A program made the translations under genes and the position numbers. 56,840 bases of DNA from Gluconacetobacter takamatsuzukensis. Lineage in GTDB: Bacteria > Pseudomonadota > Alphaproteobacteria > Acetobacterales > Acetobacteraceae. The DNA lies in contig NZ_JABEQK010000016.1 of the NCBI RefSeq assembly GCF_014174275.1, positions 1 through 56,840 on the forward strand. Reading direction: 5' to 3'. The notes beneath the pieces are model-generated. The model searched no databases. It was not told the DNA's origin and saw nothing but the letters and a program-made list of their open reading frames with translations. Positions 1 through 10,320 of this stretch are shown here, one piece after another. Within the stretch, counting starts at the first letter, position 1. Each line of letters begins with the position of its first letter.

Positions 1-34
1 GTCGCCGCCAGGTCTTCCAGTCTACCCTCACCCC

Positions 35-1726
<1,692 letters not shown>

Positions 1727-1738
1727 AATCCCATCTCC

Positions 1739-1933
1739 CTAATCCTGGAGATCGCGTCGCCTCGCGGCCTCCACTTCAGCGTTGACGAAATCCCGTGCGG
1801 CCTGGCGGGCCAGAAGCCGGACCAGGCTGACCAGCCGCGGATCGGCTCCAGTGCGTAACGGCGTCACGTTGGCGTCCGAGACGTCGAGAACGAGCTGCAG
1901 TCTGGCAACTATCGTATCGCGTTGGCGTGCCAT
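1739..1933 (-). CDS. Small hypothetical protein upstream of the recombinase, 64 aa
   Basis: The ORF begins MARQRDTIVARLQ and ends 12 bp before the recombinase start, so the two are likely cotranscribed. I chose the ATG at 1933 because AAAGGAC sits 7 bases upstream; the longer in-frame reading to 2065 adds a cysteine-rich, implausible leader. The product is highly charged, mostly helical and without a membrane segment. I do not recognise a family. Its position suggests an accessory factor for the recombinase, but that is inference from context only. Confidence 0.6.
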   Translation of the reverse strand: MARQRDTIVARLQLVLDVSDANVTPLRTGADPRLVSLVRLLARQAARDFVNAEVEAARRRDLQD

Positions 1934-2113
1934 GTTCCCGTCCTTTCTGCATGGACATTCGGAGAGTCCTGAAGGCACTGTGGATGTTGGGCATGATGTG
2001 CGGGAACATAAAAATAATAAGAAACAAAGAGATATTCGGAATGGATAGGGCTTCAGGATAGACACGAATATCCACGGATATCGTCGTCGGCAATGTCACA
2101 AGTTAGTGAATTG

Positions 2114-2128
2114 CGACTATAATGGTCG
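2114..2128. promoter_or_regulatory. 15-bp palindrome overlapping a TATAAT box (site a)
   Basis: The sequence CGACTATAATGGTCG is a near-perfect 15-bp palindrome with one mismatched pair. It contains a consensus -10 hexamer, TATAAT, at 2118-2123. It lies between the small ORF/recombinase pair (leftward) and parB (rightward). Related palindromes occur at 23615-23629, 24229-24243 and 25819-25833, so it is probably an operator of a shared regulator, with the XRE protein at 25876 the obvious candidate. Confidence 0.55.
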
Positions 2129-2325
2129 TATTCAAATTCCAAGAGGACAGACTCGCATGATGGATTGGGGCGGATGTGCCGTCAGTAAAGCCGCATCCGT
2201 GTAATCCCGAGGATACGTTTTGCCGCTTCTTGGGGCCGGGAAAGAGGAAGAGGGAAGTGGGGTTTTCGTGACGGATTCAGGGGTGGAAGAGAGGCTTCCG
2301 CCCGTCCGTCACGGAGTGTCCCGCC

Positions 2326-4320
2326 ATGGCGAGTGCCATCCAGAAAATCGCCCTTAATGCGTCCCGTGATATCCCCTTCAACAAGCTGGTGCTGTCGCAG
2401 TCCAACGTGCGGCGTGTGAGGGTCGGTCTGTCGATCGAGGAACTGGCCCGCGATATCGAACGTCGGGGGCTTCTCCAGAGCCTGAACGTCCGCCCCGTCC
2501 TGAACGGCGAGGGGGCAGAAACCGGCGCCTATGAAGTGCCAGCCGGCGGCCGTCGCTTCCGCGCGCTCGAACTGCTGGTAAAGCATAAGAAACTGGCCAA
2601 GACGGCCCCGGTGCCCTGTGTCGTACGCGAGGCCGGATCGGCCATTCTCGCCGAGGATGATTCCCTGGCCGAGAATGTCCAGCGCGTGGCCCTACATCCG
2701 CTGGATCAGTTTCATGCCTTTCGCGACATGCTGGAGAAGGGCATGTCCGAGGACGAGATTGCCGCCGCGTTCTTCGTCGTGCCGGCCGTGGTCAAACAGC
2801 GCCTGCGCCTCATGACCGTTTCGGACAAGCTGCTCGAGATCTACGAGCAGGATGGCATGAAGCTGGAACAGCTCATGGCCTTTTCCATCTCGGATGACCA
2901 CACCCGTCAGGAACAGGTCTGGGAGATCGTCTCCCAGAGCCACAATCGCGAGCCCTATCTGATCCGCCGCATGCTGACGGAAAAAACCGTGCGCGCATCG
3001 GATCGCCGCGTGCGCTTCGTCGGGCTGGATGCCTATGTTGCAGCTGGCGGCCATGTCATGCGCGATCTGTTCGAAGCCGACGACGGCGGATGGCTGGACG
3101 ATCCCACCCTTCTCCACCGGCTGGTGATGGACAAACTGGCTGGGGCGGTCGAGGAGATCCGCACCGAAGGCTGGAAATGGGTCGAGACGGCGCTGTCCTT
3201 CCCGTGGGGACACGCGCGGGGCTTCGCGAGGATTGAAGGTACGCCGGTTGTAATCTCGGAAGAAGAAGTTGCGCGTCTGACCGCTCTGCACAGCGAGCAG
3301 GAAACCATCGAGGCGGAATACGCGCAGGCCGATGAATTCCCCGAGGACATTGATATCCGGCTGGGCGAGATCGAGCAGGCCATCGAGGCGCTGGAGGAAC
3401 GCCCTGTGTCCTTCGATCCGGCGAACATGGCCCGCGCTGGTGCCTTCGTCAGCCTGGATACTGACGGCACGTTGCTGGTCGAGCGGGGTTTCGTCCGGCC
3501 GGAAGATGTGCTGGTGGAACCCGAGGACGGTCACGATGCACCCGAGAGCTATGATGACGCAGTCGCCCATCACCGCGCGGGTAACGACCTCGAAGGAATT
3601 GGGACGGAAGACGCCCCCGGCACCGAGCCCGAAGAGGAAGATGGGCTGAAGCCGTTGCCCGACCGCCTGCTGACGGAACTGACGGCTTGGCGCACGCTCG
3701 CCCTTCGCGACGCGTTCGCGGCCAATCCGCACATAGCGCTGACCGAACTGCTACACACGCTGGTGCGCGATCTCTACTGGCAGGTCTCGGGCGCGGATTG
3801 CCTGGAAGCGTATGTCCGGGACATCCCGCTGCGGGTGCATGCGCCGGATATGCCGGGCAGCATTCCAGCGCACGCCCTACGCCAGCGCAACGAGGGCTGG
3901 AAGCACGACCTGCCGGAGGACGAGGAGGCGCTCTGGCTGTGGCTCGACCGGCTGGACGACACCAGCCGCCTGGCGTTGCTGGCCCATTGCCTGTCTTTCG
4001 GCGTCAACGCGCTTTACGAACGGATGCCGCCCTATGGTGCCGTGTCCCAGCGCAGCGTCTCCGAACGACTGGCCCGCGCCGACCGGCTTTCTACCGCGCT
4101 CAGGCTCGACCTAGCCGAGGCGGGCTGGCAGGCGACGGTGGAGAACTATCTCGGTCGCGTCACCAAGGCGCGCATTCTCGAAGCCGTGCGCGAGGCGCGG
4201 GGTGACGAGGCTGCCGAGCGGCTGCTTGAGGGCACCGGATGGCTACCGGAGGCACTGCGGACACCGATTTCGGCCGACAAGCCGACGGACGTTCCAGCCG
4301 CCGACATCGCCGCCGAATAA
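2326..4320 (+). CDS. ParB/RepB/Spo0J-family protein, 664 aa
   Basis: The N-terminal third is a ParB nuclease/CTPase fold: IPFNKLVLSQSNVRR opens it, AGGRRFRAL is the conserved arginine box, and DSLAENVQR follows. A helix-turn-helix region around EDEIAAAFFVVPAVVKQRL comes next. The C-terminal half is long, acidic and specific to this ICE family, which commonly has proteins of 600-700 residues at this place. Unlike chromosomal ParB it is not beside a ParA; the only ParA lies 31 kb away. It may serve partition or DNA processing of the excised circle. The ATG at 2326 follows ACGGAG. Confidence 0.9.
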   Translation: MASAIQKIALNASRDIPFNKLVLSQSNVRRVRVGLSIEELARDIERRGLLQSLNVRPVLNGEGAETGAYEVPAGGRRFRALELLVKHKKLAKTAPVPCVVREAGSAILAEDDSLAENVQRVALHPLDQFHAFRDMLEKGMSEDEIAAAFFVVPAVVKQRLRLMTVSDKLLEIYEQDGMKLEQLMAFSISDDHTRQEQVWEIVSQSHNREPYLIRRMLTEKTVRASDRRVRFVGLDAYVAAGGHVMRDLFEADDGGWLDDPTLLHRLVMDKLAGAVEEIRTEGWKWVETALSFPWGHARGFARIEGTPVVISEEEVARLTALHSEQETIEAEYAQADEFPEDIDIRLGEIEQAIEALEERPVSFDPANMARAGAFVSLDTDGTLLVERGFVRPEDVLVEPEDGHDAPESYDDAVAHHRAGNDLEGIGTEDAPGTEPEEEDGLKPLPDRLLTELTAWRTLALRDAFAANPHIALTELLHTLVRDLYWQVSGADCLEAYVRDIPLRVHAPDMPGSIPAHALRQRNEGWKHDLPEDEEALWLWLDRLDDTSRLALLAHCLSFGVNALYERMPPYGAVSQRSVSERLARADRLSTALRLDLAEAGWQATVENYLGRVTKARILEAVREARGDEAAERLLEGTGWLPEALRTPISADKPTDVPAADIAAE

Positions 4321-4408
4321 CATTTCACATTCCTGATCGCCGAATGACCCGGCCTGCACACTCTGTGCGGGTCGCGGTCTCGCGCGTCTCCAACAATGGA
4401 GAAATCCG

Positions 4409-5311
4409 ATGTCGCATTTCAATGTGTTCGTGACGGGCGAGGATATTGAAGAGCAACTCGCACCGTTCCAGGAAAACAATATGGGCGATTGTCCGCCCGA
4501 ATATCTGACATTTTGTGATTGCCACGACGAATGCGTGGCCCGCTGGGAAGAGGTCGACCAGAACGGTGTGCCGCATAAGGAACGCTTCAGGACATTCGAT
4601 CACTTCGTCAGGGAGTTCTTCGGCTATCTGCGCCATCGTGATACCGGTCACTACGGCTATTTCGAAAATCCCGATGCCAAATGGGACTGGTACGAGATCG
4701 GTGGTCGGTGGTCCGGCGAACTGATGATCCGACAGGAGGCGGCGCCCAACTATCAGGCCATCCATCGGTCGCCAGAGGGGCGGATCCTGGTCGATGAAGC
4801 CCGTCGAGGGGATATCGACTTCGGGGCGATGGAGCGCCAGGCATGTGATGCGGCGATGAGCCGATGGCAGCAGACGCGAGAGATCGCCCAGAAGACCATG
4901 TCCTTCGACGACCTCCACGCCATACGGAGTTGGGAGGATATCCGGACAGAGATGCAGCGTAAGGCGGGAAATAGCGACGAGGCCCGGACGCGATATTGGG
5001 AACAGAAAGGCCTCTCAGAACTGCGTCAGGCGCTTTTTGACGCGCAATTATGGGGCTGGGATACTTCACCGGAAGGTATCGCCGCGATGCTTTCCCGCAA
5101 GCCGGAAGAGCATGCTGCCGATCGGGCTCGCCAGAGTTGGTTGCCGTTCGCCTTGCTGCATGAGGGCGAATGGATCGAGAAGGGCAGGATGAACTGGTTC
5201 GGCATGGCGGTCGACGAACTCGATGACGCAACATGGGCGAGCAGAATCCGTGATCTGATCCTTGGTCTGCCCGGCGACACGCGTATCGCTGTTGTCGATT
5301 GCCATATCTGA
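4409..5311 (+). CDS. Hypothetical protein with KWDWYEIGGRW motif, 300 aa
   Basis: It opens MSHFNVFVTGEDIEEQLAPF and has an N-terminal domain ending in NPDAKWDWYEIGGRWSG (about residues 90-106). From memory this block recurs in phage and plasmid proteins of unknown function. The C-terminal two thirds is helical and charged, with no membrane segment. It follows parB by 88 bp in the same direction and is followed by a clear terminator, so it likely closes that transcription unit. I know no biochemical function for the family. Confidence 0.8.
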   Translation: MSHFNVFVTGEDIEEQLAPFQENNMGDCPPEYLTFCDCHDECVARWEEVDQNGVPHKERFRTFDHFVREFFGYLRHRDTGHYGYFENPDAKWDWYEIGGRWSGELMIRQEAAPNYQAIHRSPEGRILVDEARRGDIDFGAMERQACDAAMSRWQQTREIAQKTMSFDDLHAIRSWEDIRTEMQRKAGNSDEARTRYWEQKGLSELRQALFDAQLWGWDTSPEGIAAMLSRKPEEHAADRARQSWLPFALLHEGEWIEKGRMNWFGMAVDELDDATWASRIRDLILGLPGDTRIAVVDCHI

Positions 5312-5321
5312 CCATGATATC

Positions 5322-5355
5322 GGGCGGCTCCTGGGGAACGGGGGCCGCCTTTTTT
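5322..5355 (+). terminator. Rho-independent terminator after the parB unit
   Basis: A GC-rich hairpin, with arms GGCGGC and GCCGCC around a CTCCTGGGGAACGGGG loop, is followed by six T at 5350-5355. It begins about 10 bp after the stop of the KWDWY protein and lies before the DUF932 gene. Confidence 0.75.
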
Positions 5356-5437
5356 CATGTCGATCCGCCGGGAAAGAGAGAGTGAGAGGGAGGCTTCGCC
5401 TCTGATGCCGAATGTCCGGCAAGAGAGGAGAGTTCCC

Positions 5438-6622
5438 ATGTCCGCTTCGATTATGTCTTCTGCCCGTACCGGATTCCGCATCGACCCGTCGCGCGGCGAA
5501 CGCAGCGCCCGCGTATCGTCCGAATGGTTCTCCCGCCCGGATGATGAGCGTTACTTGTCCCTGTCCGACCTACATGCGGCCACGCTCGCCCGTGCGGATC
5601 GGGCCATCGCCCGCACGGTGGAAAGCCGCGCCATTCGCGTGGAGGCCGCGCGCGACAATGCCGAGCGTCTGACCCTGACCGTGCCAGGGCAGAATGACCC
5701 GATCGCGCCCACCCACTGGTCGTTCGGCCAGATGTGCAGTCTGGTCGGCGCGCCATCGTCATACCTGCGCAATCTCCCGGCTCCGCTGGCGGCGATCAAC
5801 CTGCAGCACGGGCTGCTGTCGCACCGCGCCGAACTGGTGAAAACGTTGGAGACCGAAGACGGTCGGGTGGAACTGCGCGCCGTGACCGGCCCCGATTATG
5901 GTCGCATCTGGGACCACGAACTGGTCGGTGCGGTGCGGAAGATCGCTGGCGATGGCACAGGCGATACCAATTGGAAGGTGCCGGGTGTGATCGATTGGGC
6001 CACCATGACCCATAATCCCTATGTCGACATCACCAAGGAAACGACGACGCTGTACGCATCAGATCGCGATGTGTTCCTGTTCCTTGTGGACGATACACAC
6101 CCGATTGAAGCTGGCCGTTTGCCCAACGGCGACCCCGATCTCTATTTCCGGGGTTTCTATGCCTGGAACAGCGAGGTCGGTAGCAAGAGCCTCGGCATCG
6201 CCTCCTTCTATCTGCGCGGTGTGTGTCAAAACCGCCTTTTGTGGGGCGTAGAAAATTTCGAACAGATCACGATCCGGCATAGCAAGTTTGCAGCATCCCG
6301 TTTTGTGCATCAGGCGACACCGGCCCTGCGGAATTTCGCCACGGCCAGCCCGGCCTCGTTCGTCTCCGGCATCCAGGCGTCACGCCGTGCGCTGGTGGCG
6401 AAGAATGACGAGGATCGTGAAACCTTCCTGCGTCGTCGTGGGTTCTCGAAACCGGAAACCAACAGGATCATTGAAACCGTGTTGAACGAGGAGGGACGCA
6501 AGCCCGAGAGCGTGTTCGATTTCGTGCAGGGCATCACGGCGCTGGCCCGCACCAGGGCCAATCAGGATACGCGGCTGGATCTGGAGGAGAAGGCCCGCAG
6601 GCTGATGGAGCGTGCTTCCTGA
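5438..6622 (+). CDS. DUF932 domain protein, 394 aa
   Basis: The product matches the DUF932 family of phage and plasmid proteins. Recognisable blocks are FGQMCSLVGAPSSYLRNLP, a GPDYGRIWDHELV segment, DRDVFLFLVDD, and YFRGFYAWNSEVGSKSLGIA followed by RGVCQNRLLWG. The function of DUF932 is not established; such genes often accompany partition and anti-restriction genes on mobile elements. I chose the ATG at 5438, which has GAGAGGAGAG just upstream; an in-frame ATG at 5357 would add an implausible arginine-rich leader. It sits between two terminators and so may be its own unit. Confidence 0.85.
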   Translation: MSASIMSSARTGFRIDPSRGERSARVSSEWFSRPDDERYLSLSDLHAATLARADRAIARTVESRAIRVEAARDNAERLTLTVPGQNDPIAPTHWSFGQMCSLVGAPSSYLRNLPAPLAAINLQHGLLSHRAELVKTLETEDGRVELRAVTGPDYGRIWDHELVGAVRKIAGDGTGDTNWKVPGVIDWATMTHNPYVDITKETTTLYASDRDVFLFLVDDTHPIEAGRLPNGDPDLYFRGFYAWNSEVGSKSLGIASFYLRGVCQNRLLWGVENFEQITIRHSKFAASRFVHQATPALRNFATASPASFVSGIQASRRALVAKNDEDRETFLRRRGFSKPETNRIIETVLNEEGRKPESVFDFVQGITALARTRANQDTRLDLEEKARRLMERAS

Positions 6623-6662
6623 AAGCCGCTTTTCTGTCTTTCCGTAAAGACGTTTTTACGAG

Positions 6663-6686
6663 CCCGGCCCCTGCGCCGGGTTTTTT
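6663..6686 (+). terminator. Rho-independent terminator after the DUF932 gene
   Basis: A CCCGGC stem, short CCCTGC loop and GCCGGG stem run directly into six T. It lies 40 bp after the DUF932 stop and 20 bp before the next start. Confidence 0.75.
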
Positions 6687-6705
6687 CGTTTCGGGAGTTC
6701 TTCCG

Positions 6706-7146
6706 ATGGCTGATTTCTTCACGCATTTTTTCTGCGTGCTCGATGTGGGCACGGTGGAAAACGCTGCCAAGGCGCTCGACCTCTACAACGCGTTCATGGA
6801 CGAACTGGCGGCGGAAGATCCACCGTCTGACGGATTCATTCTGTCGATCGTGCCCGAATATGGCGGCACGAAACTCTGGATGCACGACGAGACAACCGGA
6901 GATCCGCAGCAGGTGGTGGAATTCGTGCTACGCTGTGCGCGAACATTCCGGTTGCGGGGCCGATGGGGATTCCAGTGGGCCAATAGCTGTTCACGTCCCC
7001 GGACCGGCGCGTTCAGCGGTGGTGCGCATCTGCTTGACCTTGGCAGGCGCAAGACGATTTCATGGATGACCACCGATCGCTGGCTGGCGATCGCCCTCGA
7101 CGGAGGCGATCCCGACACAGGAGGGCAGGGCGATGACCTTGCATGA
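6706..7146 (+). CDS. Hypothetical ICE protein, 146 aa
   Basis: The ORF starts MADFFTHFFCVLDVGTVENA after GGGAG and overlaps the start of the next gene by 14 bp, implying coupled translation. The protein has an acidic N-terminal half and a C-terminal half containing WGFQWANSCSRPRTGAFSGG and a TISWMTTDRWLA segment. From memory, small proteins with this block often precede the Toprim gene in related elements. No catalytic motif or membrane segment is visible and no function is known to me. Confidence 0.75.
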   Translation: MADFFTHFFCVLDVGTVENAAKALDLYNAFMDELAAEDPPSDGFILSIVPEYGGTKLWMHDETTGDPQQVVEFVLRCARTFRLRGRWGFQWANSCSRPRTGAFSGGAHLLDLGRRKTISWMTTDRWLAIALDGGDPDTGGQGDDLA

Positions 7147-8182
7147 CGCGGGCGAACTGGCCCGCCGTCTGGCAGAGAACGCAGAGGCGGTGTGCCGGCG
7201 GTATCTGTCCGCCGGTCGCCGTCACGGCAATTACTGGCTGGTCGGCGACGTGCGCAATGCGCCTGGCCGGTCGCTGTTTGTCCGGCTGCACGACACCGCC
7301 AATGGCAGGGCCGGCAAATGGACCGACGCGCAGTCGGGCGAGCATGGCGACCTACTGGACGTGATCCGCGAAAGCCTCGGCCTGGTGGATTTCCGTGACG
7401 TGGCCGACGAGGCGCGCGCCTTCCTCAGCCTGCCTCGACCCGATCCGGTCCCGTCGTCGCGGGATCGTCCGGTTCAGGAGCGCGGACCTGCCAGTTCTTC
7501 CGAAGCCGCACGCCGGCTGTGGGCCATGTCCGGGCTGATCGCGGGCACGCCCGTAGAAACGTATCTCCGTAGACGCGACATTACGCTTTTGCACGGAGCC
7601 GGAGCCCTGCGTTTCCATCCGCGCTGCTTTTACCGCCCGGATGAGGACGGTCCGACCGAGACCTGGCCGGCCATGATCGCCGCCGTCACTGACCTCGACG
7701 GCACTCTGACCGGTGTGCATCGCACCTGGCTGGCGGCGGAAGGGCGCGGCAAGGCGCCGGTCGATCATCCGCGCCGCGCCCTGGGCGGCCTGCTCGGCCA
7801 TGCCGTGCGCTTCGGGGTGGCGTCCGATGTGCTCGCCGCCGGGGAAGGCATCGAGACGGTGCTGTCGCTGCGGCAGGTTCTGCCCGATCTGCCATTGGCC
7901 GCATGCCTGTCCTCGGCGCATCTCGCGGCCCTGATCTTTCCGCCGCTGCTGCGCCGTCTCTACGTCCTGCGCGACGACGATCCGGCCGGGGATCAGGCGC
8001 TGGCGACGCTGCATGCCCGCGCGGATGACGCCGGGATCGAGTTGATCGGCCTGTCACCCCGGCTGGGCGATTTCAACGACGATCTCCGTGCCCTCGGACG
8101 CGGTGCGCTGCGGGCGATCCTGCATCCGCAGTTCGCACCAGCGGACGTGGCACGCTTTTTTCTGGAGACTGCCGGCACCTGA
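7133..8182 (+). CDS. Toprim-domain primase-like protein (DUF7146 type), 349 aa
   Basis: The N-terminal third resembles the DUF7146/primase-associated region, with GNYWLVGDVRNAPGRSLFVR and KWTDAQSGEHGDLLDVI. The C-terminal part carries a Toprim fold: AAGEGIETVLSL supplies the first acidic motif (Glu) and LYVLRDDDPAGDQAL the second (DxD). Such proteins are predicted primases or nucleases in phage and plasmid replication. It overlaps the preceding ORF and could act in replication or transfer of the circular form. The length is normal for the family. Confidence 0.87.
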   Translation: MTLHDAGELARRLAENAEAVCRRYLSAGRRHGNYWLVGDVRNAPGRSLFVRLHDTANGRAGKWTDAQSGEHGDLLDVIRESLGLVDFRDVADEARAFLSLPRPDPVPSSRDRPVQERGPASSSEAARRLWAMSGLIAGTPVETYLRRRDITLLHGAGALRFHPRCFYRPDEDGPTETWPAMIAAVTDLDGTLTGVHRTWLAAEGRGKAPVDHPRRALGGLLGHAVRFGVASDVLAAGEGIETVLSLRQVLPDLPLAACLSSAHLAALIFPPLLRRLYVLRDDDPAGDQALATLHARADDAGIELIGLSPRLGDFNDDLRALGRGALRAILHPQFAPADVARFFLETAGT

Positions 8183-8316
8183 GCGGGCCGGAAAGAGGGG
8201 CGGGCGGTTTCCGTTTTCGTCTGACGGGCCTGTTGTGCCTCCCGTCCGGCAGGTCCGTGCCCCGGCCTTTCAGATGGGGAGCGGGCGTCAGCCGGGCCGG
8301 GCCTGCAATGGCGGGA

Positions 8317-8378
8317 GCCGGCTATTTTCCGTCGCGCCCCTTTGGGGCCGCTTTACATCGCGAAACAAAATAGCCGGC
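8317..8378. repeat. Nested inverted repeat in the 323-bp gap before DUF2493
   Basis: Perfect 12-bp arms, GCCGGCTATTTT (8317-8328) and AAAATAGCCGGC (8367-8378), enclose a second hairpin, GCCCCTTTGGGGC (8336-8348). The whole gap 8183-8505 has no credible ORF and also holds CGCGCGCGAGCGCGCG-like sequence near 8410. The structure could be a long 5' leader element, an origin or single-strand initiation site, or a protein target. I cannot tell which. Confidence 0.6.
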
Positions 8379-8505
8379 CCCCTGCCATCCTTCGCTGCGC
8401 TGCGGCCGCGCGCGAGCGCGCGGTTCCGGCCCGTCCCTGGTCTGCCGCTATCCGCCCCCGGAAAGGCCGCGAAGGGCGCGGCCGGAGACCTGGGAGGACA
8501 GCCTC

Positions 8506-9432
8506 ATGACCCGCACACAGGACGATTTCGAACCGCCGCACGCCGCTTCATCCACCGCCCATGTGCTGGCCGAACTCCAGATGTATGGCTACCGTCCCTT
8601 CGAGGCCGAGCCCGATCCAAGGCCGCTGCCCGAAGCTCCGCGCATCGGGGGTGCTGTGGCCGACATCTTCGACGCCATCGCCGCGACGCTGACCGACACA
8701 CGGCTGGAACCCGACCTCGAGGCGTTGCTCTGGTCCACCGTGAACATCTTCCACCGCATGGTCGGCCAGGTCGAGCGTGAGCTTGACCGCAACGAGCAGG
8801 CGCAGAAGCGCAGCCAGCAGGAACAGGATGGCAGCGAGATCCGCTCGGTGGACCTGGAGCGGCTGATCGCCGAAGGGCTGACCCTGATCGAGCGCCGCAA
8901 CGCCTACGAGATCTTCCGCGACGAGGCGCAGGAGCAGTTCGAGCGCCTCACCATGTCAGCATGGCGCCCGAAGACCGGCTCGCTGGTCTCACGCCGCAGG
9001 ATGACGGCCTCCATGATCGATAGCCGCGACTTTCTCAACGCCCGTCGTAAGGCTGAGGGCAAATTGCTGGTGCCGCCCGGTCCCAAGGTGGTCGTCACTG
9101 GCGGCCTGGATTTCGACGACCATATCCTGATCTGGGATAGGCTCGACAGGATCCGGGCCAAGCATCCCGACATGGTGCTGCTCCACGGCGGCTCGCCGAA
9201 GGGGGCGGAATTCATTGCCTCACGCTGGGCTGACCACCGCGAGATCATGCAGATCGCCTTCAAGCCGGACTGGACGAAGCATGCCAAGGCAGCGCCCTTC
9301 CGTCGTAACGATGCCATGCTCGACACCATGCCGATCGGCGTCATCGTCTTTCCTGGCACCGGCATTCAGGAGAACCTGGCCGACAAGGCAAAGCGCCTCG
9401 GTATCCCGGTCCTGCGGTTTAGCGGCGGATGA
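8506..9432 (+). CDS. DUF2493 (YspA/SLOG-like) protein, 308 aa
   Basis: The C-terminal third is a DUF2493 Rossmann-like domain: KVVVTGGLDFDDH, then MVLLHGGSPKGAEFIASRWA, and GVIVFPGTGIQENLADKAK. This places it in the SLOG superfamily, predicted to bind nucleotide-derived ligands. The N-terminal part is a family-specific helical region beginning MTRTQDDFEPPHA. It follows GGGAGGACAGCCTC, a good ribosome site. It is the last conserved ICE gene before the accessory island. Confidence 0.88.
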   Translation: MTRTQDDFEPPHAASSTAHVLAELQMYGYRPFEAEPDPRPLPEAPRIGGAVADIFDAIAATLTDTRLEPDLEALLWSTVNIFHRMVGQVERELDRNEQAQKRSQQEQDGSEIRSVDLERLIAEGLTLIERRNAYEIFRDEAQEQFERLTMSAWRPKTGSLVSRRRMTASMIDSRDFLNARRKAEGKLLVPPGPKVVVTGGLDFDDHILIWDRLDRIRAKHPDMVLLHGGSPKGAEFIASRWADHREIMQIAFKPDWTKHAKAAPFRRNDAMLDTMPIGVIVFPGTGIQENLADKAKRLGIPVLRFSGG

Positions 9433-9595
9433 CCGGTCCCGCCCTCATACCGGACATCAAACTAACATCAGCTATTTCCCTAAAGCTGCCATTGTCGGCC
9501 ATCCTCATGCAGATAGCGCGCAGAATCCGATTGACATGCGACTTGCAATACCGCACGAAACGTGCAGTCTAGCACGAAAGATGCGAGAATGCGCG

Positions 9596-10021
9596 ATGGT
9601 TGATGAAGTTGCCCCCCCTCTTCGTTACTTCAAGGCGGGAGACCCAGTGCACGTCCGGGCCCAGCAGATTTGGCTGATCCTGGTGTCTAAAGTGATGTCG
9701 TCCCCACGCAACCCACGGCGCCCCACGGTCATAACCTACGGTGATCTTGCCGAAGCCATGGGCATGGACCGCCGCGCCGGTATTACGCTCAATCGGCAAC
9801 TCGGGGTCGTCGGTGACATTTGCGTTGCCAACGATTTGCCGGCGTTGAACTGCATCGTCATCAATGACCGGCTCAACGCGCCCGGCGATCACGTCGTCAC
9901 GCGTCCGGGCCGGACGTGGCAGCAGGAGCAGGCGGACGCCATGGCTACCAATTGGTTTATGGTCAGGGTGCCGACTACTGGGACGCTACGCAAGATTCGA
10001 ACGGCGGCTGTGGCGCAGTAG
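9596..10021 (+). CDS. Small MGMT/ATL-like protein with ITYGDLAEAMG motif, 141 aa
   Basis: The central block ITYGDLAEAMGMDRRAG, followed by DICVANDLPALNCIVIN and APGDHVV, resembles the DNA-binding part of alkyltransferase-like proteins (YGDLA...G...PxL...V). The catalytic PCHR motif is absent. Proteins of this type occur in phage and defence regions with no fixed function. The start could also be the ATG at 9581, five codons upstream, which has GAAAG close by. It opens the accessory island and is codirectional with the HEPN-motif gene. Confidence 0.7.
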   Translation: MVDEVAPPLRYFKAGDPVHVRAQQIWLILVSKVMSSPRNPRRPTVITYGDLAEAMGMDRRAGITLNRQLGVVGDICVANDLPALNCIVINDRLNAPGDHVVTRPGRTWQQEQADAMATNWFMVRVPTTGTLRKIRTAAVAQ

Positions 10022-10024
10022 GCG

Positions 10025-10300
10025 ATGAAGCACTTCGCAACGAAAGTATGGGGCGTGGATTCGTGCCGCCTGCCGCTGGCGACGTTCGGCGTCAAAGGCT
10101 TTGTCGATCGACTGCTGTTCCGGCAGCTGACGATGGTCGCGACAGCAGGCGTGGGGGAGATTGATGATCCTGCGGACGTTGACGCCATCATGGCGATGAC
10201 TGCGGTCGAGACATGCTGGAGCTACGGGCGCTCAAACGGATGGGGCGATTGCACTGCATCCACGTCAAGCTGCAATTCGTATGGACGAACATCTTTCTAA
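10025..10300 (+). CDS. Doubtful small ORF, 91 aa
   Basis: An ATG begins 3 bp after the previous stop and the frame stays open until 20 bp before the next gene. The product, MKHFATKVWGVDSCRLPLA onwards, has no motif I know and an odd serine/threonine-rich end. Its snug fit between two genes favours a real or decayed coding region. Lack of a strong ribosome site and of any recognisable fold argues against it. Confidence 0.3.
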   Translation: MKHFATKVWGVDSCRLPLATFGVKGFVDRLLFRQLTMVATAGVGEIDDPADVDAIMAMTAVETCWSYGRSNGWGDCTASTSSCNSYGRTSF

Positions 10301-10320
10301 ACATAATCGAGGAGGGCTAG

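Noticed and set aside
2692-3732. 346-aa leftward ORF opposite parB
   Set aside because: High-GC antisense shadow with no known domain; parB has clear ParB motifs on the other strand.
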